Shown here piece by piece: positions 8,689 through 16,128 of a stretch of DNA of 64,000 nucleotides. The position numbers and the translations under genes are program-made. The stretch covers positions 806,001 to 870,000 of the forward strand of contig NZ_JACSCW010000002.1 in assembly GCF_014333585.1 (NCBI RefSeq), in the 5' to 3' direction. Numbering within the stretch: the stretch's first letter is position 1; every line of letters begins with the position of its first letter. The notes beneath the pieces were generated by a model, which was not told the DNA's origin, did not search any database, and worked only from the letters and a program-made list of their open reading frames with translations. The stretch comes from Hymenobacter sp. BT188 (GTDB lineage Bacteria > Bacteroidota > Bacteroidia > Cytophagales > Hymenobacteraceae).

Positions 8689-10545
8689 ATGGCTGCTAAT
8701 ATTCCCACCAATGCTCCAGTGCATGGAATGCCCATCATGCCTCGTATCGAGCATGATGAGCACACGCATCATGATGAGCACCATGAGCAAAGCTTTCTGA
8801 CTAAATATATATTCAGTCAGGATCATAAAGTCATTGCTAAGCAATTTCTCATAACTGGTATTTTTTGGGCCATTTTAGGAGGAGCGCTTTCTAGCCTGTT
8901 CCGGATTCAATTAGGATGGCCTGAGTCAACTATGTCATGGTTGACACCTGTATTAGGTAAATGGGTTGAAGCCGGTAAGCTCAACCCAGAGTTTTATCTT
9001 GCTCTCGTTACGATGCACGGCACTATCATGGTGTTCTTTGTGCTAACTGCCGGATTAAGTGGTACATTTTCCAACTTCCTGATTCCATTACAGATTGGAG
9101 CGCGTGATATGGCTTCAGGATTTATGAACATGCTTTCGTACTGGTTTTTCTTCGCTTCCAGTATCATCATGTTCATCTCTATTTTTCTTGAGACTGGCCC
9201 TGCTTCAGCTGGTTGGACTATTTATCCCCCGTTGAGTGCATTACCTCAAGCAATTCCTGGTTCAGGGGCTGGCATGACGCTTTGGCTAGTGAGTATGGCT
9301 TTGTTCATCATATCTCAGTTGCTAGGTGGAGTTAACTATATTACCACGGTCATCAACCTGCGGACTCGTGGAATGTCGATGTCCAAATTGCCACTTACGA
9401 TTTGGTCATTCTTTTTGACAGCTGTATTAGGCTTGCTTTCATTCCCTGTATTATTTTCAGCTGCTCTATTGCTGATATTTGACCGTTCGTTTGGTACTAG
9501 CTTCTTTTTGTCAGACATATATATTGCTGGTCAAGCACTAAGCAACACAGGTGGTAGCCCTATCTTGTTCCAGCACTTATTTTGGTTCTTGGGTCACCCA
9601 GAGGTATACATTGTTATCATGCCTGCCATGGGTATGGTTTCAGAGATTCTTGCTACGAACTCACGTAAGCCTATTTTCGGCTATCGTGCTATGATTGGCT
9701 CGTTGCTCGGTATTTCTCTGCTCTCATTCGTAGTGTGGGCCCACCATATGTTTGTGACGGGCATGAACCCATTCTTAGGGTCAGTGTTCATGTTTCTAAC
9801 ATTGATCATTGCTGTGCCTTCTGGTGTAAAGGTGTTTAACTGGCTGGCTACGTTGTGGCGGGGTAACATTCGCTTCACTACGGCTATGCTGTTCTCGATT
9901 GGCTTTGTATCGTTGTTTATTTCAGGTGGTTTGACCGGTATTGTTCTGGGTAATGCTGCTCTGGATATTCAGATGCATAACACATATTTTGTAGTGGCCC
10001 ACTTTCACCTTGTGATGGGTAGCTCAGCGTTCTTTGGTCTGTTTGCTGGTGTGTATCACTGGTTCCCAAAGATGTTTGGACGTATGCTTGATGAAAAACT
10101 AGGTTACGTTCACTTCTGGCTCACCTTCATTGGTGTATACTTGGTGTTTATGCCGATGCACTACGTTGGTATAGCTGGTTTCCCACGTCGCTATTATGCT
10201 TTCACAGGATTTGACAGCTTTAGCCAATTTGCTGACTTGAATAAGTTCATATCCGCTGCTGCCATATTCGCTTTCTTTGGTCAATTCGTCTTTATCTTCA
10301 ACTTCTTCTATAGTATCTGGCGAGGCCGCCGTGCTACTGAGAACCCATGGAACTCGAATACCTTGGAATGGACCACTCCAATTAATCCTGGTCATGGTAA
10401 CTGGCCCGGTGCTATTCCAGCTGTACATCGTTGGCCTTACGATTATAGCAAGCCCGGTGCTGAAAAGGACTTTATTCCTCAGAACGTACCATATTCACAA
10501 ACGCAGTCGTCTAACCTGCCCAACGAGCGGGAGATGGCGGAATAA
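8689..10545 (+). CDS. coxA: Cytochrome c oxidase subunit I (heme-copper, A type)
   Basis: A 618-residue catalytic subunit that reduces O2 at a heme a3-CuB site and pumps protons. GHPEVYI near residue 302 carries the CuB/Tyr His and the proton-channel Glu of the A1 family. HHMF (~352) gives the CuB histidines, and HNTYFVVAHFHLVMG gives the heme a and a3 ligands. A His-rich N-terminal leader (HDEHTHHDEHHE) precedes the first helix. It follows coxB by 27 bp and is followed by a clear terminator, so it probably closes one transcript. Confidence 0.97.
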   Translation: MAANIPTNAPVHGMPIMPRIEHDEHTHHDEHHEQSFLTKYIFSQDHKVIAKQFLITGIFWAILGGALSSLFRIQLGWPESTMSWLTPVLGKWVEAGKLNPEFYLALVTMHGTIMVFFVLTAGLSGTFSNFLIPLQIGARDMASGFMNMLSYWFFFASSIIMFISIFLETGPASAGWTIYPPLSALPQAIPGSGAGMTLWLVSMALFIISQLLGGVNYITTVINLRTRGMSMSKLPLTIWSFFLTAVLGLLSFPVLFSAALLLIFDRSFGTSFFLSDIYIAGQALSNTGGSPILFQHLFWFLGHPEVYIVIMPAMGMVSEILATNSRKPIFGYRAMIGSLLGISLLSFVVWAHHMFVTGMNPFLGSVFMFLTLIIAVPSGVKVFNWLATLWRGNIRFTTAMLFSIGFVSLFISGGLTGIVLGNAALDIQMHNTYFVVAHFHLVMGSSAFFGLFAGVYHWFPKMFGRMLDEKLGYVHFWLTFIGVYLVFMPMHYVGIAGFPRRYYAFTGFDSFSQFADLNKFISAAAIFAFFGQFVFIFNFFYSIWRGRRATENPWNSNTLEWTTPINPGHGNWPGAIPAVHRWPYDYSKPGAEKDFIPQNVPYSQTQSSNLPNEREMAE

Positions 10546-10566
10546 TTGCCCCCCAATCAAATAAAA

Positions 10567-10599
10567 GGAGCCGCTGTATTTACGGCGGCTCCGTTTTTT
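10567..10599 (+). terminator. Rho-independent terminator after coxA
   Basis: GGAGCCGC and GCGGCTCC form an 8-bp GC-rich stem, extendable across a GTA/TAC core, followed directly by six T. It lies 21 bases after the coxA stop, which suggests that ctaA and later genes need their own promoter or read-through. Confidence 0.88.
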
Positions 10600-10712
10600 A
10601 TTAAAAGGGAAGTTCAGTGTCGGCTGGTCGACCTGAATTTCCCTTCTTTTTTGGGCAAAAAGTCAGTTATGATTGTTATATATCCAAACGTACTCGACAA
10701 CCCTTGAGCATA

Positions 10713-11789
10713 ATGATTCCTGCCTTCGTGCGCCGCTTTCGCTTTATTGGTATCCTGACAGTTGCTGCTGTTTACTTACTAATTCTAGTAGGTGGAGTGG
10801 TGAGAAGTACTGGTTCAGGAATGGGTTGCCCTGACTGGCCTAAGTGCTTTGGTACTTGGATACCACCAACTCATATAAGTCAACTCCCTTCTGATTACAA
10901 AGAAATTTATACAGCCCAACGAGTAGCCAAAAACAAACGGCTGGCTGCTACGCTGGAGCGTTTTGGATTTGCCCAAGTAGCCGGCGACATCTTCGCGCAC
11001 CCAACGCAGTACATTGAAACAGACTTCAATGTCACCAAAACTTGGATCGAGTATCTGAACAGGTTATTAGGAGCTTTAATTGGAGTCTTTGTTTTCCTAA
11101 CAGTGGTTTTTGCATTGCCCTATTGGCGACTCGACAAAACCGTCTTTTGGCTTGCCTTCGGAAGTTTTGTTCTGGTAGGGGTGCAAGGATGGTTGGGTTC
11201 ATTAGTCGTCTCCACGAACTTACTGCCTATTATGGTGACTATCCATATGGGATTAGCACTTGTTATCGTAGCTATGCTATTATATGCTGTCGATCGTTCT
11301 CAGCAATCCGCTGAGCGTACAGAAACAATACAGTTCTCTCCTGCCTTAGCAGTTGGGCTATGGGTAGTTGTTTTGCTCACGTTCGGCCAAATTGTACTAG
11401 GTACACAGGTACGTGAAGAAGTAGACCTAGTGGCATCATCAATGAATTATAGCAATCGTTCAGAATGGGTTGAGCAACTGGGGGGCATTTTTAAGGTACA
11501 TAGGACTTTCTCTTTGGTGTTATTGATTCTTAACATCTATGTCGCTTATCAATTGTACCAGCTACCATCCAAGCGGCTACACAAGTTAACTAGCGCAATG
11601 CTTGGCTTCTTGGGTTTGGAGATTCTAGCTGGTATTATCCTCGCTTATTTTGCGGTACCTGCCGCTGTGCAGCCTGTGCACCTTACGGTAGCTACTTTAT
11701 TATTTGGGGGGCAATTCTTGTTGTTGGTAGCTTATCATAGAAGGGCGAAATCAGTAGTAAAGCCCACTTATCCGCATGTTGTTGCGTAA
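10713..11789 (+). CDS. ctaA: Heme A synthase (COX15/CtaA family)
   Basis: A 358-residue protein with about eight helices that oxidizes heme O to heme A for the oxidase. The family signature GGVVRSTGSGMGCPDWPKCFG lies in the first helix and loop. Later histidines in HMGLALV, KVHRTF and VQPVHLTVATLLFG are the expected heme ligands. The frame is open from a GTG at 10617, but that adds 32 unlikely residues; ATG 10713 gives a normal start directly before the first helix. It sits between coxA and ctaB, as is common in this phylum. Confidence 0.93.
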   Translation: MIPAFVRRFRFIGILTVAAVYLLILVGGVVRSTGSGMGCPDWPKCFGTWIPPTHISQLPSDYKEIYTAQRVAKNKRLAATLERFGFAQVAGDIFAHPTQYIETDFNVTKTWIEYLNRLLGALIGVFVFLTVVFALPYWRLDKTVFWLAFGSFVLVGVQGWLGSLVVSTNLLPIMVTIHMGLALVIVAMLLYAVDRSQQSAERTETIQFSPALAVGLWVVVLLTFGQIVLGTQVREEVDLVASSMNYSNRSEWVEQLGGIFKVHRTFSLVLLILNIYVAYQLYQLPSKRLHKLTSAMLGFLGLEILAGIILAYFAVPAAVQPVHLTVATLLFGGQFLLLVAYHRRAKSVVKPTYPHVVA

Positions 11790-11794
11790 CTTTG
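11787..11794 (+). promoter_or_regulatory. Bacteroidota -7 element upstream of ctaB (TAACTTTG)
   Basis: TAACTTTG matches the consensus TAnnTTTG and overlaps the ctaA stop codon. It lies about 48 bases before ATG 11842, which supports that start over the in-frame upstream codon at 11776. I see no convincing -33 TTG. Confidence 0.45.
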
Positions 11795-11841
11795 CGGCCC
11801 CGTTTGACAAAGTTCAGGCGGGCGTTTTGTACCCATCCTTG

Positions 11842-12693
11842 ATGACGAAACTCAAAGCTTATTTTCAGCTACTCAAATTCCGGCTTTCAATCACTGTTGC
11901 CTTCTCAAGTGCTATCGGTTACCTTCTTGGGGTACACGAACTAGACTGGAGTCGGGCCTTGCTGGTAATGCTCGGTGGGTTAGCCGTAACAGGTTCGGCC
12001 AATACAATTAACCAGATCCATGAGCGGGATTTAGACAAGCTCATGAAGCGCACTGCTAAACGGCCTTTACCAACGGGAGTGCTCAGCATTCCAGAGGCTT
12101 GGGTATTCGCAGTAGTCTTAGGATTGGCAGGTTTAGGCCTATTGGCTTATTATTTTAACCCTTTGACTGCGGCCCTTTCTCTCCTGTCGCTCATTCTATA
12201 CGGTTTCATTTATACGCCCCTAAAAACCATTTCACCAATCTGCGTTTTTGTGGGGGCCATTCCTGGTGGTATGCCACCACTTATAGGTTGGGTAGCCGCC
12301 ACAGGGGTGTTAGGAGTAGAGGCCTGGGTGCTATTTGGGATCCAGTTTATGTGGCAGTTTCCGCACTTTTGGGCCATAGCTTGGGTTCTAGATGAGGACT
12401 ACAAGCGTGCGGGATTTAAGATGCTGCCTACTCCGGGGGGCAAAGATTTGCGCACCGCTTTCCAGATAATGACCTACACGCTTCTGCTGATTCCACTGAG
12501 CCTATTGCCACTTCAGTTTGGGATGGCCGGCAAGGTATCAGCCATGATCGCGGTTGTGTGTGGAGTATTATTTCTCATGCAGACTTTTTACCTGATGCGC
12601 ACCTGCTCCAAAAAAGCGGCGATGAACATCATGTTTGGGTCTTTTCTGTACCTGCCAATCGTTCAGATTGCGCTGGTATTCGACAAAATATAA
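11842..12693 (+). CDS. ctaB: Protoheme IX farnesyltransferase (heme O synthase)
   Basis: A 283-residue UbiA-family prenyltransferase with about nine helices. It adds a farnesyl group to heme b to make heme O, the substrate of CtaA. The two Asp-rich regions are seen as NTINQIHERDLDKLMKRTAKRPLPTG, with the motif around residues 60-80, and WVLDEDYKRAGFKMLP. The frame continues upstream to 11776 inside ctaA, but MTKLKAYFQLLKFRL at 11842 is the usual N-terminus and has a -7 promoter element upstream. Subunit III-type genes follow 12 bp later. Confidence 0.94.
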   Translation: MTKLKAYFQLLKFRLSITVAFSSAIGYLLGVHELDWSRALLVMLGGLAVTGSANTINQIHERDLDKLMKRTAKRPLPTGVLSIPEAWVFAVVLGLAGLGLLAYYFNPLTAALSLLSLILYGFIYTPLKTISPICVFVGAIPGGMPPLIGWVAATGVLGVEAWVLFGIQFMWQFPHFWAIAWVLDEDYKRAGFKMLPTPGGKDLRTAFQIMTYTLLLIPLSLLPLQFGMAGKVSAMIAVVCGVLFLMQTFYLMRTCSKKAAMNIMFGSFLYLPIVQIALVFDKI

Positions 12694-12705
12694 AGCTTTT
12701 GCTGT

Positions 12706-13293
12706 ATGCATCCTTCTGAAACGCTTACCGACAAAGAGACCGGCACTGGCTTGCATCCGTTGCGGCTACTTCTCATTCTGCTAATTATCAGTATTCTGAT
12801 GATGTTTGCAGGCTTAACCAGCGGCTACATTGTCCGTCGAGACGAGGGTAACTGGCTGGAGTTCGATCTGCCTACCGGGTTACTGTTTAACACGATCATC
12901 ATTGCCATTAGCTCTGCTACTATGCAATGGGCTTGGTTTTCTGCCCGCAAAGACAATCTACGACAGGTTAAAATCGGAATGCTTGTTACCCTGGCTTTAG
13001 GGATACTTTTTCTGATTGGGCAGTGGCAGGTGTGGAGCGAATTAGTGAGTAACAGGGTATACTTTGGCGGGGCTGATTCTAATCCGTCGGGCTCCTTTAT
13101 GTATGTACTCACGGGGCTTCACGGATTTCACTTAATCACTGGACTTATTTTTCTCGTACTGGTAGTAGTTAAGAGTCTGCGCTATCAGGTGCATTCTCGC
13201 CAAATGCTAGCCATAACGAATGGAACTATCTACTGGCACTTCTTAGGAGCGCTTTGGTTGTACTTGTATTTGTTCCTACTTTTGAACCACTGA
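12706..13293 (+). CDS. Cytochrome c oxidase subunit III-like protein (first copy)
   Basis: A 195-residue polytopic protein of the heme-copper oxidase subunit III family with five helices. Family residues include LFLIGQWQVWSEL and the signature GLHGFHLITGLIFL (HGxHxxxG). It is followed closely by a longer subunit III gene at 13315. Paired subunit III genes are common in Bacteroidota caa3-type clusters; the two halves probably both join the oxidase. It lies 12 bp after ctaB, within one operon. Confidence 0.9.
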   Translation: MHPSETLTDKETGTGLHPLRLLLILLIISILMMFAGLTSGYIVRRDEGNWLEFDLPTGLLFNTIIIAISSATMQWAWFSARKDNLRQVKIGMLVTLALGILFLIGQWQVWSELVSNRVYFGGADSNPSGSFMYVLTGLHGFHLITGLIFLVLVVVKSLRYQVHSRQMLAITNGTIYWHFLGALWLYLYLFLLLNH

Positions 13294-13314
13294 TTTCGTC
13301 CTTACCCGCTTTAT

Positions 13315-14088
13315 ATGGCCACTACCTCCACGACACAGACTCTATCCTCGCCATCTACCCAAGAGCAGCCACGCACTGGCACCTGGGATGGGGGCAATGA
13401 GCCTTTTAAGGCTAGCTATGGCAAGCTGATGATGTGGTTCTTCCTGTTGTCGGATGCCTTTACGTTTGCTGCCTTTCTAACTACCTATGGCTTGATGCGT
13501 CATCGCCATTTGGCTTACACCGGCACCAACGAAGCTTTCGAGTTCTCAACAGCTTATTGGCCTATTCCGGATAAAGTTTTTAACGCTTTTCCTGGACTCC
13601 ACGGCATAGATTTGCCTCTAGGATTCGTGGCTCTAATGACCATGATTCTCATTTTCAGCTCTGTTACAATGGTGTTAGCTGTAGAGGCTGGCCATCGTAT
13701 GGATAAGAACGATGTTCAGAAGTGGTTGCTATGGACTATTTTGTTTGGTGCCACCTTTTTGAGTTGCCAAGCTTGGGAGTGGTCTCACTTTATTGCCGGA
13801 ACTGATGAAGGTACCGTAATGGAAGATGGGACGCGTTTCTTCGGCGCTAACCTGCAAAGAAACCAGTACGGTCCAGTGCTTTTCGCTGATCTCTTCTTCT
13901 TCATCACCGGCTTCCATGGTACCCACGTATTCAGTGGTATTTGCTTACTAATCTGGTCGTTTATTGCTACTACTAATGGTACCTTCGAAAAAAGGGGCCA
14001 TTATGAGATGGTAGAGAAGATCGGTTTGTACTGGCACTTTGTAGACTTAGTATGGGTGTTCGTGTTTACCTTCTTCTACCTCGTTTAA
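13315..14088 (+). CDS. coxC: Cytochrome c oxidase subunit III (second copy)
   Basis: A 257-residue subunit III. A Thr/Ser-rich leader of about 30 residues precedes the helices. The conserved ends are clear: LMMWFFLLSDAFTFAAFLTTYG early, FITGFHGTHVFSGICLLIW in the middle and IGLYWHFVDLVWVFVFTFFYLV at the C-terminus, which is the classic subunit III terminus. An insertion of about 30 residues around positions 60-95 (ending LHGIDLPLG) lengthens the first loop. It stabilizes the catalytic core and has no redox center. Confidence 0.94.
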   Translation: MATTSTTQTLSSPSTQEQPRTGTWDGGNEPFKASYGKLMMWFFLLSDAFTFAAFLTTYGLMRHRHLAYTGTNEAFEFSTAYWPIPDKVFNAFPGLHGIDLPLGFVALMTMILIFSSVTMVLAVEAGHRMDKNDVQKWLLWTILFGATFLSCQAWEWSHFIAGTDEGTVMEDGTRFFGANLQRNQYGPVLFADLFFFITGFHGTHVFSGICLLIWSFIATTNGTFEKRGHYEMVEKIGLYWHFVDLVWVFVFTFFYLV

Positions 14089-14114
14089 TACCTTAGAAGC
14101 TAAAACCCTAATAA

Positions 14115-14137
14115 AAACGATCTGCATTTGATCGTTT
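14115..14137 (+). promoter_or_regulatory. Intra-operon hairpin between subunit III and subunit IV genes
   Basis: AAACGATC and GATCGTTT form an 8-bp perfect stem around a 7-base loop. It lies 26 bases after the subunit III stop. No T-run follows, so attenuation or RNA processing to set subunit ratios is more likely than full termination. Confidence 0.4.
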
Positions 14138-14162
14138 GAGTTAAGATCTAAATTCAAAAGTT

Positions 14163-14504
14163 ATGGCTCAACATAGCAACAATCAGCCGCCACAGCTAGG
14201 CGAAATTCCAAAGCCTAATACGGGCTGGATATGGAAGACATTTTGGGTACTTGTAGGTATTACAGCACTTGAGTTCGTGTTCGTGTTCCTTATGGATCCG
14301 GGCACTCTGCGTAATACAATCTTCATCATCCTCACAATTTTCAAGGCTTTCTTTATTGTGGCCGAATTCATGCACTTAAAGCATGAAACGAAAGGACTGA
14401 TTTGGACTATTCTTATTCCAATGGGCCTCCTGATTTGGCTATTGGTAGCTTTAGTTAGTGAAGGCTCTTATGTGGGAGAGTCGATCCAAAACGCTCTTAA
14501 TTAA
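14163..14504 (+). CDS. Cytochrome c oxidase subunit IV (prokaryotic type)
   Basis: A 113-residue protein with three hydrophobic helices (about 20-40, 50-70 and 78-100) and the typical KAFFIVAEFMHLKHETKGL segment of the prokaryotic COX4 family. It is a small accessory subunit of the terminal oxidase. It lies between subunit III and the SCO gene, and its stop is 3 bp before the SCO start. Confidence 0.9.
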   Translation: MAQHSNNQPPQLGEIPKPNTGWIWKTFWVLVGITALEFVFVFLMDPGTLRNTIFIILTIFKAFFIVAEFMHLKHETKGLIWTILIPMGLLIWLLVALVSEGSYVGESIQNALN

Positions 14505-14507
14505 GTA

Positions 14508-15185
14508 ATGAGGCCCAAACAAACACTGTTTCTGGGCCTTATTCTTTTGGTGCCTGTACTGGCTTTTTTGTTTCTTAAATCATTCGGTACAAACCGTTTC
14601 GCGCTGCCAACTTACCTACCCAACAGTGTTGACTCAACACAGGTCGATGGTAAGTGGCAGCGCGATACTGTTTTTCACCAATTGCAGGATTACAGCTTTC
14701 TGTCTCAAACGGGAAGGATTATAGGCCAAAAGGATCTGAAAGACGGTCTTTATGTAACCAGTTTCTTTTACACAGCCTGTTCTCAGGATTGTGCACAGCG
14801 GAACAGCCAGCTTACGCGTGTACAGGAGAAATTTCGCCTTGAGCCAAGAGTTCGGTTGGTTTCTTATACCGTGAACCCAGCGCAGGATTCAGTAGCTGTG
14901 CTGGAGCGCTATGCCGAGCGATACGGAGCTATTGCCGGCAAATGGTTTTTTCTAACTGGTGACAAAAACCAACTCAACCGGTTATTAACGGAAGAGTATC
15001 GACTTCCTGCCCTTACGGGAGAGGCGCCTACAATACAGCATAGTCAACAGTTGTTCTTAGTAGATCGCAACCACCGGGTACGGGGCATTTATGACGGTAC
15101 GAAAGCAAGAGAGATTGATCGCCTGATCACCGAAATTACCGTGTTGCTTTACACCTATGACCACAACGACGAACCCCGCACTTAA
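14508..15185 (+). CDS. SCO1/SenC-family copper chaperone for CuA assembly
   Basis: A 225-residue protein with an N-terminal membrane anchor (residues ~5-22) and a thioredoxin-fold domain. Copper ligands are visible as Cys91 and Cys95 (FFYTACSQDC) and His in IQHSQQLFLVD. The usual family motif is CxxxCP; here the Pro is Ala. SCO proteins load or reduce the CuA site of subunit II. The gene overlaps the next one by 29 bp. Confidence 0.92.
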   Translation: MRPKQTLFLGLILLVPVLAFLFLKSFGTNRFALPTYLPNSVDSTQVDGKWQRDTVFHQLQDYSFLSQTGRIIGQKDLKDGLYVTSFFYTACSQDCAQRNSQLTRVQEKFRLEPRVRLVSYTVNPAQDSVAVLERYAERYGAIAGKWFFLTGDKNQLNRLLTEEYRLPALTGEAPTIQHSQQLFLVDRNHRVRGIYDGTKAREIDRLITEITVLLYTYDHNDEPRT

Positions 15186-15714
15186 GCCGGGCGATTTTAC
15201 CAAGTATAAAATCATCCTGGGTATTCTAGCGGCTGTTGTACCTCTGCTAGTTGCTGTCCTCCATTATTTCCCCCATACTTTCCGTATTCCGGGCGCAGAA
15301 GTAAAGTTTTTACCTGCCCTAAATGCCGTGCTTAACTCGCTAACGGCATTGTGCTTATTACTAGGGTTCTACTTTATTAGAAACAAACAAGTAGCTCGTC
15401 ACCGAGCTATGATGGCTACTGCTTTCACGCTGGGGGGTATTTTTTTGCTCTCTTATGTGGTGTACCACTCTCAGGTAGATTCTACTCGGTTTGGGGGAGT
15501 CGGTGCTATACGATATGTGTACTTCTTTCTTCTGCTTACGCACATTGCTTTAGCAGTTGTAACAGTAGGGTTGGTGTTGTTCACACTCTATTTTGCTTTG
15601 ACGGAGCAGTTCGTCAAACACCGCAAAATAGCTCGCTGGGCTTTTCCGGTCTGGCTGTATGTATCGGTCACGGGCGTTATCGTGTACTTCATGATATCGC
15701 CTTATTACACCTAG
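15157..15714 (+). CDS. DUF420 membrane protein
   Basis: A 185-residue integral membrane protein with five predicted helices, matching DUF420 (CtaM-like), a family recurrently found in cytochrome oxidase clusters and linked to oxidase assembly in some bacteria. Conserved polar residues HRAMMATAF, YVVYHSQVD and LLLTHIALA lie at helix ends. It begins inside the SCO gene (29-bp overlap, different frame), so the pair is probably translationally coupled. Function beyond oxidase assembly is inference. Confidence 0.85.
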   Translation: MTTTTNPALKPGDFTKYKIILGILAAVVPLLVAVLHYFPHTFRIPGAEVKFLPALNAVLNSLTALCLLLGFYFIRNKQVARHRAMMATAFTLGGIFLLSYVVYHSQVDSTRFGGVGAIRYVYFFLLLTHIALAVVTVGLVLFTLYFALTEQFVKHRKIARWAFPVWLYVSVTGVIVYFMISPYYT

Positions 15715-15754
15715 CAATAAAGAAACTTTGTCTTATTAAATATGTTGAAATAGT

Positions 15755-16006
15755 ATGAAAAAGGCAGTTGTTACCGGTTTGTATACCTTCCTGTTGGGCT
15801 TATTACTTTGTATAGCTCCAATTTCGGCACAAGCTCAATGCTCAATGTGCAAAACGCAGGTTGAGTCGGCGCGGGGCGATAAAGATGAGTACGATGCTTC
15901 CGGCTTAAATAAAGGAATATTGATGCTTATGACGGTGCCCTATGTTCTGATGGGGGTCGTCGGATTTATTTGGTATCGGCATAGCCAGGCTAAAAAACAG
16001 GGCTAA
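15755..16006 (+). CDS. Small exported membrane protein with a CxxC motif
   Basis: An 83-residue protein. A signal peptide (about 1-27, ending SAQAQ) is followed at once by CSMCK, then a polar stretch (TQVESARGDKDEYDASG), one transmembrane helix (about 55-73) and a basic tail. I cannot name a family with certainty. Position as the last gene of the oxidase block, and the CxxC at the mature N-terminus, suggest copper handling or disulfide exchange during oxidase assembly; that is inference. A terminator follows about 55 bases downstream. Confidence 0.75.
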   Translation: MKKAVVTGLYTFLLGLLLCIAPISAQAQCSMCKTQVESARGDKDEYDASGLNKGILMLMTVPYVLMGVVGFIWYRHSQAKKQG

Positions 16007-16059
16007 GAAGCACTGATTATCTAGTGTTGATAAAGAGCATGGCTTTTAATAGAATAGGA

Positions 16060-16086
16060 AATGCCGCCGAATGGCGGCATTTTTGT
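16060..16086 (+). terminator. Terminator closing the respiratory gene block
   Basis: ATGCCGCC and GGCGGCAT pair around the tetraloop GAAT and are followed by TTTTGTT. It lies between the small CxxC protein and the histidine kinase. Confidence 0.85.
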
Positions 16087-16128
16087 TGAAACCCTATTCT
16101 CATTTCTGGTGGTGCCTTAGCATCCTGA

